From positions 1 to 64,000 of the forward strand of contig NZ_FZNL01000012.1 of the NCBI RefSeq assembly GCF_900187965.1: DNA of 64,000 nucleotides, read 5' to 3'. Below, piece by piece: positions 39,712 through 48,500 of this stretch; position 1 is the stretch's first letter; the number at the start of each line of letters is the position of its first letter. The DNA comes from Flavobacterium sp. ov086. GTDB lineage: Bacteria > Bacteroidota > Bacteroidia > Flavobacteriales > Flavobacteriaceae. Position numbers and translations under genes: made by a program. Below the pieces are notes generated by a model, which was not told where the DNA came from, searched no databases, and saw only the letters and a list, made by a program, of their open reading frames with translations.

Positions 39712-41223
39712 CTATTTAGGGAAATCTTTGCTCTGATAAGCACCCAAATCTGGTGGAGAAGTTCTTGTGGCTCCAATAATATCTAATGGAATGATATAAG
39801 TCTGATTTCCTTTCGCGAAAGCGGACGACGTATTATCGATATTGAATTTATTATTTGAAGCATCATAAAACTTAGGATTTTCATTTAGAATAATCTGATT
39901 GTAATGAACAGGATCTGTTTTAAACTGATAATCAGGATTTGTTGATGAACTGCTAAATTTTAATAGACAATTGTTTAATTGATATACAAATGCAGCATTG
40001 GTGTTTTTGTTCAAATTAAATTCGTTGGTGTTTGAACCATAAATAATACAATTGTTGAATGTTGCCTGAGTCAACGGACTGGTTTCCGGAGTTGCACCAG
40101 CCAGGGTATTGCTTAAATTCACAGCGAATTGTGAACTTGACCAATTGTTATTAAAAGTACAATGGGTAAAAAGATAGTTTCCGCCATAAACACAAGATAA
40201 ACTTGCTAAACCAGTGTAATTAATTACAATATTTTCGCCATTAATTTTGGCATTTTGAGCCTGAATCCCATATTCAGCACAATTGTAAATCTGAGTGTTT
40301 TTAATTTGAATTGTGGTATCGTCCTGACCTTTAATATCCAAACCGGTAATAGCATTTTTTAATGTCAGATGATTTATAGCATGATTGGTACTTCCGTTTG
40401 ATAGTATCACAGATTTCCATTGTCCGGGAATATCATCGTAGAGCGATTCTAATCGATCGCCTTCAAAAATAACTTCATTTTCTAATTTTTTGGTTGTTGA
40501 AGCTGTTCCGTTAATTTGCAAAGAAGCGTTATTGTCGACATAAAGTCCTGAATTGGCATGAAAAAATACTCGTGCTCCGGCATTAAAAGTGACAGTTTTA
40601 TTTTGCGGAACTCCTGCGTAACCATAAATTACATATGGTTTTTGATTAGTAAAAATCAATTCATTTCCGTTAACAGGATCAGTTTCATTCAAATAAAAAC
40701 CATCGACATCTTTGCCGTCTATTTTGATTTTTTCTTTAGTTCCGTCAGCGTTTTGTTTTGGATATAAAAAAACAGCATCCTGAATTAAGGTTACCAAAGC
40801 AACTTCCTGAAGATTTGCTCCGCTGTCAAATTGAATTTCATCGGTGTATAAAAAATCAGTTGGATTAGCGTCTGTAATATCTGCCGTGGTTTCTATAAAA
40901 ATGTACAAACTGTCTTTGGCGAGAAGCGTAACATTAGTAAAAATTTTACCATTATTTCCACTCATTCCGTCAACGGTCATTCGGTATTTAGAACTTAAAC
41001 CTTTTTTGAACTGAACGGTCGGAATCGAAATATCGTTTTTGCTTCTGTTGTACACTTTAAGCTGGTATGTGCTGGAACCAATGTTTTTAAAAACAGTATC
41101 CAGATAAACCGTGTCTTTTGAAAACTTTAAATCTCCGGAACTGGCAACAGTATCAAAATCTGTTCGACAGGAACTAAGTGCTAAAAGTATACCGAAAATG
41201 AAGAGTGCAAAATAGTGACGCAT
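39712..41223 (-). CDS. Lipoprotein with right-handed beta-helix region
   Basis: The 503 residues start with a lipoprotein signal (ALFIFGILLALSSCR; lipobox Cys about residue 19). The N-terminal part (about 25-160) is immunoglobulin-like. The middle (about 190-420) shows short repeated strands with Asn ladders (HLTLKNAITGLDIKGQDDTT, QIYNCAEYGIQAQNAKINGE), typical of a right-handed parallel beta-helix. It should sit in the outer membrane or face the periplasm. No catalytic residues can be assigned; carbohydrate binding is possible. Confidence 0.75.
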   Translation of the reverse strand: MRHYFALFIFGILLALSSCRTDFDTVASSGDLKFSKDTVYLDTVFKNIGSSTYQLKVYNRSKNDISIPTVQFKKGLSSKYRMTVDGMSGNNGKIFTNVTLLAKDSLYIFIETTADITDANPTDFLYTDEIQFDSGANLQEVALVTLIQDAVFLYPKQNADGTKEKIKIDGKDVDGFYLNETDPVNGNELIFTNQKPYVIYGYAGVPQNKTVTFNAGARVFFHANSGLYVDNNASLQINGTASTTKKLENEVIFEGDRLESLYDDIPGQWKSVILSNGSTNHAINHLTLKNAITGLDIKGQDDTTIQIKNTQIYNCAEYGIQAQNAKINGENIVINYTGLASLSCVYGGNYLFTHCTFNNNWSSSQFAVNLSNTLAGATPETSPLTQATFNNCIIYGSNTNEFNLNKNTNAAFVYQLNNCLLKFSSSSTNPDYQFKTDPVHYNQIILNENPKFYDASNNKFNIDNTSSAFAKGNQTYIIPLDIIGATRTSPPDLGAYQSKDFPK

Positions 41224-41351
41224 TTAAAATCTTTTTCTGTAAAAATAACAAAAAACTTACATGTTTGAAGCTGATTTTAAATAATAGAAATGTATTTTCT
41301 AATTTGTATCTCATCTTTTCTTTAATTTTACGATTTTAAAGCCTATTTTAA

Positions 41352-41780
41352 ATGAATTACACAAAAGAACAAATATTAGAGCGTTGCAATCAGTTTTCTA
41401 AAAACACTTTGATGGAAACGCTAAAAATTGAATATATAGATGCAGGCGAAGATTTTTTAACTGCCAGAATGCCTGTAAATCCAAGTGTTCACCAACCTTT
41501 AGGATTATTACACGGAGGCGCTTCAGTGGCTTTGGCTGAAAGTGTGGGAAGTGCAGCTTCATTCTTTTTTATCAATCCAAAAGAACAAGAAGTTCGCGGA
41601 ATCGAAATCTCTGCAAATCACTTAAAAAGTATTCGCGAAGGATTTGTTTTTGGTACAGCGCGCATCATTCATAAAGGAAGAAGTATTCATCTTTGGGAAA
41701 TTAAAATTACCGATGAAGCCGGAAACCTGATTTCGCTTTGCAAATTGACCAATATGGTTTTGGATAAAAAGAAAGAGTAG
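41352..41780 (+). CDS. Hotdog-fold acyl-CoA thioesterase (PaaI/MenI-like)
   Basis: This 142-residue protein shows the hotdog motif HQPLGLLHGGASVALAESVG with a catalytic Glu and the HGG turn, followed by GIEISANHLKSIREGFVFGT. Members hydrolyse aromatic or 1,4-dihydroxy-2-naphthoyl-CoA thioesters. It lies five bases upstream of an isochorismate synthase gene, so a role in menaquinone synthesis (DHNA-CoA thioesterase) is likely by context. Length is typical. Confidence 0.85.
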   Translation: MNYTKEQILERCNQFSKNTLMETLKIEYIDAGEDFLTARMPVNPSVHQPLGLLHGGASVALAESVGSAASFFFINPKEQEVRGIEISANHLKSIREGFVFGTARIIHKGRSIHLWEIKITDEAGNLISLCKLTNMVLDKKKE

Positions 41781-41785
41781 AAAAT

Positions 41786-42862
41786 ATGAATGACTTTTTC
41801 TCTACAATAAAAAAACATCAAGAACAAAATTTACCTTTTGTAATTTATTCTAAACCTAATTCTTCGGCTATTTTTGGGCTCTTGCAGCAAAATGATACTT
41901 TGTACACGGTTTCGGATTATAGCGAGAAAGGGTTTGTTTTTGCTTCTTTTGATGAAAAACAACTGATTTTAATTCCGGAAGAAGAATCAAAAATTATTAG
42001 TGCCGAACAAACTAAAATCAATTTTGATTTTAATGAAATTGAGGATGCTAGTTTTGATTTAGAAGCTAGAAATCAATATGAAGATTTGGTTTTAAAAGGA
42101 ATTGAAGCAATCAAAAACGACGAATTCAAAAAAGTGGTTCTTTCCAGAAGCGAGAAAATCGACTTAGTTAATTTTGATTTTAGCACCATTTTTCAACGTT
42201 TGATTCATTTATATCCAACGACTTTTTCGTATTGTTTTTTTCATCCTCAAATTGGGCTTTGGATGGGGGCAACGCCGGAACAATTATTGAAAGCGAGCGG
42301 AAATGTTTTTGAAACTACAGCTTTGGCCGGAACGCAGAAAGCGAATTTGGAAACCGAAATTTCCTGGCAGCAAAAAGAAAAAGACGAACAGCAATATGTG
42401 ACTGATTTTATCGTAAAAAGATTGCGCGAAGTGGCTTCGTCTGTTGTGGTGACAGAACCGTATAGTATCAAAGCCGGATCAATCTGGCATATTAAAACAG
42501 ATATTTCGGGAGTTTTAAACGATAATTCGACTTTAGAGGAGGTTATCGATACTTTGCATCCAACGCCGGCAGTTTGTGGCTTACCCAAAAAGAAAGCAAA
42601 AGCTTTTATCATTGAGAACGAAAATTATAACCGAACTTTTTATACTGGTTTTCTGGGGGAATTAAATAGCAGTTTTGCGAATAAGACGGTTAGTTCTGAT
42701 TTATTTGTAAATTTACGCAGCATGCAAATCCAGGATAATAAAGCGATTTTATACATGGGTTGTGGTATTACAAAAGAAAGTATTCCAGAAAAAGAATGGG
42801 AGGAAAGCGTCAACAAATCGATGACAATGAAAAGAGTTTTGAGAATAGAAGAAAGAAAATAG
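41786..42862 (+). CDS. menF: Isochorismate synthase (chorismate-binding enzyme)
   Basis: This 358-residue protein has the chorismate-binding family motifs FKKVVLSRSEKIDL, FCFFHPQIGLWMGATPEQLL, ETTALAGTQ, IKTDISGVL, LHPTPAVCGLPKKKAKAFI and YTGFLGELN. It converts chorismate to isochorismate for menaquinone. It follows the thioesterase gene by five bases. The C-terminus (RIEERK) runs into a purine-rich tandem repeat, so the final residues are probably repeat-derived. menD or menB are not in the window. An entC-like siderophore role is less likely given the thioesterase neighbour. Confidence 0.85.
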   Translation: MNDFFSTIKKHQEQNLPFVIYSKPNSSAIFGLLQQNDTLYTVSDYSEKGFVFASFDEKQLILIPEEESKIISAEQTKINFDFNEIEDASFDLEARNQYEDLVLKGIEAIKNDEFKKVVLSRSEKIDLVNFDFSTIFQRLIHLYPTTFSYCFFHPQIGLWMGATPEQLLKASGNVFETTALAGTQKANLETEISWQQKEKDEQQYVTDFIVKRLREVASSVVVTEPYSIKAGSIWHIKTDISGVLNDNSTLEEVIDTLHPTPAVCGLPKKKAKAFIIENENYNRTFYTGFLGELNSSFANKTVSSDLFVNLRSMQIQDNKAILYMGCGITKESIPEKEWEESVNKSMTMKRVLRIEERK

Positions 42863-42950
42863 AAGAAAGAAAATAGAAGAAAGAAAATAGAAGAAAGAAA
42901 ATAGAAGAAAGAAGAAAGAAAATAGAAAATAGAAGAAAGATTAAAGAAAA
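42843..42950. repeat. Tandem 14-base purine-rich repeat
   Basis: The unit 'gaagaaagaaaata' (14 bases) is repeated about four to five times, then becomes irregular. It overlaps the last codons of the isochorismate synthase gene. The related motif 'agaatatagaaaatagaa' is at 5219-5290. Confidence 0.85.
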
Positions 42951-43018
42951 TAAGATAACAAAAAATTGATTTTAGTTTTCAGATTGAAATTGAAATTGAT
43001 TTTTGAAATTGAATAGTT

Positions 43019-43735
43019 ATGAAATTAGATATATTAGCTTTTGGTGCACATCCGGATGATGTAGAATTGGGTTGTGCCGGAACAATTTTAAAAGAAGTGT
43101 CTCTTGGTAAAAAAGTTGGAATCGTTGATTTAACGCGTGGCGAATTAGGTACACGCGGAACGGCTGAAACCAGGGATTCAGAAGCAAAAGATGCAGCAAA
43201 AATATTAGGTGTTTTGGTTCGTGAGAATTTAGAGATGCGCGATGGCTTTTTTGTAAATGACGAAAAGCATCAATTAGAGGTTATAAAAATGATTCGTAAA
43301 TACAAACCGGAGATCGTATTGTGTAATGCAATAGACGACCGTCATATTGATCACGGAAAAGGAAGTAAATTAGTTTCTGATGCTTGCTTTTTATCCGGAT
43401 TGATAAAAATAGAAACTTCTGTTGATGGAGAAAATCAGGAAGCATGGAGACCAAAGGTGGTTTATCATTATATTCAGTGGAAAAATATCCAACCGGACTT
43501 TGTAGTTGATATTACAGGTTTCGAAAAAAAGAAGGTCGAAGCTATTTCGGCGTATAAAACACAATTTTATGACCCAAATTCAAAAGAACCAGCTACACCA
43601 ATAACGAGTAAAAATTTCTTTGAAAGCCTAAATTACCGCGCGCAGGACTTAGGAAGGTTAGTTGGGAAAGATTTTGCTGAAGGTTTCACTGTTGAAAGAT
43701 GTTTGGCAGTCAATAGTTTAGAAGATTTGATGTAA
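43019..43735 (+). CDS. bshB1: Bacillithiol biosynthesis deacetylase
   Basis: This 238-residue LmbE/PIG-L deacetylase carries the zinc motif AFGAHPDDVELGCAGT near the N-terminus and DDRHIDHGKGSKL in the middle. The string GIVDLTRGELGTRGTAETRD is characteristic of BshB1. It removes the acetyl group from GlcNAc-malate in bacillithiol synthesis. Bacteroidota use bacillithiol, which fits. It lies about 155 bases after menF behind a tandem repeat and before the tRNA-His genes. Confidence 0.93.
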   Translation: MKLDILAFGAHPDDVELGCAGTILKEVSLGKKVGIVDLTRGELGTRGTAETRDSEAKDAAKILGVLVRENLEMRDGFFVNDEKHQLEVIKMIRKYKPEIVLCNAIDDRHIDHGKGSKLVSDACFLSGLIKIETSVDGENQEAWRPKVVYHYIQWKNIQPDFVVDITGFEKKKVEAISAYKTQFYDPNSKEPATPITSKNFFESLNYRAQDLGRLVGKDFAEGFTVERCLAVNSLEDLM

Positions 43736-43785
43736 AAAGTTTAATATTTTTTCTATTTTTTATTTGCGGAAGTAAACCTTTGTTG

Positions 43786-43793
43786 TATATTTG
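43786..43793 (+). promoter_or_regulatory. Promoter -7 box of tRNA-His copy 1
   Basis: TATATTTG, 18 bases above the tRNA. The surrounding 'tatttgcggaagtaaacc' and 'tgtatatttgcaaccgc' are repeated before copy 2. Confidence 0.75.
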
Positions 43794-43810
43794 CAACCGC
43801 AAAGAAAAAT

Positions 43811-43887
43811 GGTGGTTGTAGCTCAGCTGGTTAGAGTATTGGTTTGTGGTGCCGAGGGTCGCCGGTTCGAACCCGGTCAGCCACCCA
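43811..43887 (+). tRNA. tRNA-His (GTG), copy 1
   Basis: Cloverleaf: acceptor GTGGTTG / CAGCCAC with the extra G-1 paired to C73 as in tRNA-His. D-arm GCTC...GAGT. Anticodon arm TTGGT, TTGTGGT, GCCGA with anticodon GTG. T-arm CCGGTTCGAACCCGG. The anticodon stem has weak T-A, T-G and T-G pairs compared with copy 2. Confidence 0.93.
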
Positions 43888-43894
43888 GGAATTT

Positions 43895-43924
43895 AAAGCC
43901 TTGAAGAAATTCAAGGCTTTTTTT
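43895..43924 (+). terminator. Terminator of tRNA-His copy 1
   Basis: AAAGCCTTGAA, loop GAAA, TTCAAGGCTTT, T-run. Identical to the hairpin after copy 2. Confidence 0.9.
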
Positions 43925-44161
43925 GTGCTTATAATTTAAATTCCAAGATGGTGAATATTACAGTAACTAATATTTTGGAATTTGGGATTTAATTTTCGGG
44001 ATTTCTCTTTTGTTTTTCACAAAAAAAGAACAACGTTTAAGTCTTGGTTTATTGGTTATTATGGTTTGGTTTGTAAATCATTTTATTTCATTAAAAGTAC
44101 TTTCGTGCTTAATATCTTCGGTTTTCAACCTTTTTTTATTTGCGGAAGTAAACATTAGTTG

Positions 44162-44169
44162 TATATTTG
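44162..44169 (+). promoter_or_regulatory. Promoter -7 box of tRNA-His copy 2
   Basis: TATATTTG, same context and distance to the tRNA as for copy 1. Confidence 0.75.
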
Positions 44170-44187
44170 CAACCGCTAAGCAAATAT

Positions 44188-44264
44188 GGTGGTTGTAGCT
44201 CAGCTGGTTAGAGTAGCGGTTTGTGGTGCCGCGGGTCGCCGGTTCGAACCCGGTCAGCCACCCA
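44188..44264 (+). tRNA. tRNA-His (GTG), copy 2
   Basis: Same as copy 1 except in the anticodon stem, GCGGT / GCCGC, which is fully paired apart from one G-T. This is the more canonical version. The whole unit (promoter, tRNA, terminator) repeats copy 1 about 377 bases downstream. Confidence 0.95.
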
Positions 44265-44271
44265 GAAATTT

Positions 44272-44301
44272 AAAGCCTTGAAGAAATTCAAGGCTTTTTT
44301 T
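44272..44301 (+). terminator. Terminator of tRNA-His copy 2
   Basis: Same hairpin as after copy 1, followed by seven T. Confidence 0.9.
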
Positions 44302-44380
44302 GTGCGTTGTATTTTTTTACCATTTAAGTGATATAAGTTCATTTTAGTTTTTTCTTTTATGCATAATTTTGTCAATTTCG

Positions 44381-44460
44381 AGGAACGAGAAATCGCACTG
44401 GTAGCTCGACAAAGATTGGCGATTTTGATTGGGGAGTTTCTAGTGCGATTTCTCGTTCCT
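44381..44460. repeat. Perfect 19-bp intergenic inverted repeat
   Basis: AGGAACGAGAAATCGCACT at 44381-44399 is the exact complement of AGTGCGATTTCTCGTTCCT at 44442-44460. It lies between tRNA-His copy 2 and the metallopeptidase terminator. Confidence 0.9.
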
Positions 44461-44558
44461 AAATGACAAAAATGGCGACGGATATAAAAAAGAAGATTAT
44501 CACGAACTTATCTTTAAATGAACTTACATGACTTATATGGTTCAAAAAAAAACAAAAA

Positions 44559-44580
44559 AGCATGACGATTAAGTCATGCT
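44559..44580 (-). terminator. Terminator of the metallopeptidase gene
   Basis: AGCATGAC, loop GATTAA, GTCATGCT with an adjacent A-run (T-run on the minus strand), 29 bases after the stop codon. Confidence 0.8.
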
Positions 44581-44609
44581 CATTTGGTTATTATAGTTTG
44601 GTTTATGAA

Positions 44610-45461
44610 TTATCTTATTTCTTCAAAAGTATTTCCTTGTTTGATATCGCCGGTTTTAAAACCTTTCTTAAACCAGTACATTCTTTGCTCAGATGTTCCG
44701 TGTGTAAAGGAATCCGGAACAACATGACCTTGCATTTTACTTTGAATGGCGTCATCACCAACGGCGTTTGCGGCACTCAAAGCTTCATCAATATCACCGG
44801 CTTCTATATACTGTTGGTTATCGTGAGCCCATACTCCTGCATAAAAATCGGCTTGTAGTTCTAATGCTACCGAAAGTTTATTGGCTTCGGCTTCACTTTT
44901 TCCTTCTTGTGCCTGACGCATTTTGGCTGAGGTTCCTAATAAGGTTTGTATGTGATGGCCAATTTCGTGTGCAATAACGTATGCAATTGCAAAGTCACCA
45001 CCCTGAGCACCAAATTTAGTTTTTAGCTCCTCAAAGAAACCTAGATCCATATATACTTTTTGATCTCCCGGACAATAAAACGGTCCGGATGCAGATGTTG
45101 CACCACCGCAATCAGTGTTAACAGAGCCTTTAAAAAGTACTAATTTTGGATTTTTATAGGTCATCCCATGTTCCGTGAAAATTTTGCCCCAGGTGTCTTC
45201 AGTTTTAGCCAGGACGGTTTTTACAAAATGTCCCATTTCTTCATCTTCTTTGCTTAAGGGAGCTGCTGCTTCAGTTTGCGTTTGTTGTCCGCCTTGCATT
45301 TGTTCCAGAACAGGTGTTATCAACTGAGCATTTTCACCACCGAAAATATTCACCAATAAGATGATAATACCAATGATTCCACCACCAACGGCTACTTTTC
45401 CGCCAGAGACACCTCTTCTGTCTTCAACATTGTCACTCTCTCTTGTTCCTCTCCACTTCAT
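44610..45461 (-). CDS. Putative neutral zinc metallopeptidase (YpfJ family)
   Basis: This 283-residue protein has a membrane segment at about 24-42 (VAVGGGIIGIIILLVNIFGG). A periplasmic or extracytoplasmic metallopeptidase domain follows. The zinc site is AYVIAHEIGHHIQ, with the third ligand region LELQADFYAGVWAH. SGPFYCPGDQKVYMDLGFFE is typical of the family. The C-terminus has HGTSEQRMYWFKKGF. The substrate is unknown. It is transcribed alone. Confidence 0.9.
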   Translation of the reverse strand: MKWRGTRESDNVEDRRGVSGGKVAVGGGIIGIIILLVNIFGGENAQLITPVLEQMQGGQQTQTEAAAPLSKEDEEMGHFVKTVLAKTEDTWGKIFTEHGMTYKNPKLVLFKGSVNTDCGGATSASGPFYCPGDQKVYMDLGFFEELKTKFGAQGGDFAIAYVIAHEIGHHIQTLLGTSAKMRQAQEGKSEAEANKLSVALELQADFYAGVWAHDNQQYIEAGDIDEALSAANAVGDDAIQSKMQGHVVPDSFTHGTSEQRMYWFKKGFKTGDIKQGNTFEEIR

Positions 45462-45552
45462 AGTATATTGTATTATTGATTGTTATAGAATTTGTTGTAC
45501 GAATTTATATATTTTTTTGAAAATATACTTCATTCAAACGATTAACTTTAAT

Positions 45553-48500
45553 TTATTTTAGCCATTTTCTCAAAGCTTCTTCGACGGTTCCTTTCATTAT
45601 TGGTTTAGAAATATAATCGTTCATTCCTGCTGAGATGCATTTGTTTCTTTCTTCTTTTTCAGCACCTGCAGTTACTGCAATTATAGGGATATCTCTACCG
45701 TGAACAGTATTTCTGATTGCTTTTGTGGTTTCGTAACCATTCATGATAGGCATTTGAATGTCCATAAAAACCAAATTTGGATTTATGCTTTCAAATTGCT
45801 GCACCGCTTCGAAGCCATTTTCGCATTCATAGATAAAAGCATTATTATATAAATTTTTAATTATAGTTTTTAACAGCATCATGTTAACTTTATTGTCCTC
45901 GACAATTAAAAAGGTAATGTCTTTATCGCTTAATTTAGTGGCACAAGCATCTGAATTTATCTTTTGTAACTCGGCATTGTATTTCTCATTAATACTTTGG
46001 TTGCTGGTTTTTAGATTTAAATCAAAATAAAAATTACTTCCAATATCTATTTTGCTCTCGAGCTGTAATCGGCTTTCCATAAGAGCAAGAAGTTGGTTCG
46101 AAATAGTTAGTCCTAAACCGGTTCCTCCAAATTTTCTCGTTGTAGAACTATCTTCTTGCGAAAATGCCTTGAAAATTTTCTTTTGATTCTTCTCCAGAAT
46201 TCCAATTCCGGTATCAATTACAGAGAATCGAATTACACAATTATTGTTTTTGTATTTTTCTAAAACTGAAACATTAAGTTTTATAGAACCTTCATTGGTG
46301 AATTTTACTGCATTCGAAAGCAAATTAATCAGGATTTGTTTGATTCGGACAATATCTGTCCAGATGTATTTAGGAACATCCTGATCTACATTTAATTCTA
46401 ATTGAAGATTTTTTTGATTCGATTCATAAACAATCAGATCAAAAACCTGACCTAGTACTTTTTTAATATCATATAAATCGATGAAAAGCTCCAGTTTTCC
46501 GGCTTCAATTTTAGAAAAATCAAGAATATCATTGATAATCTCCAACAAAGAATGTGCTGATTGATTGATCGTGGTCATGTACTTTTCCTGAATTTCTTCG
46601 AGATCTGTTTTCATCAATAAATGCGTAAAACCTATAATACCATTTAATGGTGTTCTGATTTCATGTGACATATTGGCAAGAAAATCAGATTTAGATTTAT
46701 TGGCAGCTTCCGCCAATTGTTTGGCTTTGATGGCATCTTCCGTTTCTTTTTTGTTTGTAATATCGAAATAGATTCCACCAACAAATTCAATTTGCCCCCC
46801 TTTTTTGATCACATCGCCAAATTCTTCTACCCAAATATACTCGCCTGTTTTTCGCTGAATGCGATATATGTTATGAAGCGGTGTTCCGCCTTGCAGATTA
46901 TCGATTTGATTATTGATTACTTCGTCTTTATCATCCGGATGAATTAGGGATAAAAACGATAAGTTATTCTCAATAAACTCTGATTTAGAATAACCGGTTA
47001 AATTTAAAACTTCATCGTTCAGGAATATTTTGGTCGAAAAAGCATCAAATTTGGATAAATAAACAGTTCCCGGAATGTTATTGGCTATTAATTTGAATTT
47101 TTCTTCACTTTCGAGAATTCTGTTCTCATTTCGATTTCGTTCTAAAGCAGATGAAATATTATTGGCAAGAACCTGAAAAATATAAATCTCCTCTTCAGAC
47201 CATTTTTTTTCATTCGTACAATCATCAAAACCTATAAAACCTGTAAAAACATCATTGATATAAAGTGGTAAAATCAAAATTGATTTGATTTCGTTATCAA
47301 TCAGTAGTTGTTTAAAAAACGTATCGTCAAGCTTTCGCGTAAGCGTATTAAGGATTTTTTTGTTTTGAGCAGCATCATAAATTTCTTTTAAATTCTCGGC
47401 TGTAAGCTGTTTTAATTTGGTAATTTGATGTGAAATACCTTTTTTAGACCACTTGTATTTTTGGCTAACCGTATTAGTTGTAAAATCTCGTTCATAGTAA
47501 TACATATGATCAACTTTGGCAGCTTTACCAATTAAATCATACGTTTCCTGAAACATTTCCTGGGTGGTTTTACTCAATAAAAATTTCTCCGTACAAAGCG
47601 AAAGTGCATAAAGCAATTGGCTTTTAAATTCTAATTTCCGTTCTGCTTCCAGACGCATTTGAGACGAAATAGCCAATGATATCACATCAGAAATCGTTCG
47701 GGCATAATTAATATCCTCGTTGTCCCATTCTCTTTGTTCCTCGGTGCTTTCAAAACAAACAACGCCAGCCAATTGTCCGCTTAGAAATATTGGAACATCC
47801 AGCATCGATTTGATATGATTCTTGGTGAAATACAGTTTTTGAAATTCAGAGGTTTCTAATTTGTTAAAAACATCCGGGGCATTGATTATGGCTTTGTTTT
47901 TTAAAGTCTCAAAATAAATAGGATACGATTCTTTATCTAGTATATTTTTGTCCGTTAGTTTTTGATTGTCAATACTAAACAGATTTTTGCAGGTAATTAA
48001 GTCCTTGTAATATTTCCAGAAACTTACTCTGTTTGTTTTGCTTACCGTTGCGGCTTCCTGAACAATATAATCGATAACGGTGTTTAAGTTGTCATACTTG
48101 CTAAAGTCGGTTGTTGATAGTTTTTTTGTTGAATTGTTGTAAGCTTCAATTTTTTCGAGACGTCTTTTTTTCTCGTTTTCGATATTTCTAATCTCTGTAA
48201 TATCTCTTGCAATACCTGCAAAACCAATGGTTTCGCCCAGATCATTTTTACGAATAATAATCTTTTGCGAAATCCATACATCTAATCCGTTTTTCTTTAT
48301 AATCGGAATTTCTATTGTTGGAAAGTCGTTTTCATTGATAACCAGATTTTCGTAAAAATCTACAGCGCCTCTGATGTAATTTTCATGAATGAAATTAGAA
48401 TAATGTTTTGATATAATTTCATTTTCAGAATAACCTAAAATTGAGAATCCAAATTCATTTACAAAAGTAAAATGTCCGGAAGCATCAATTTCAAAAATTA

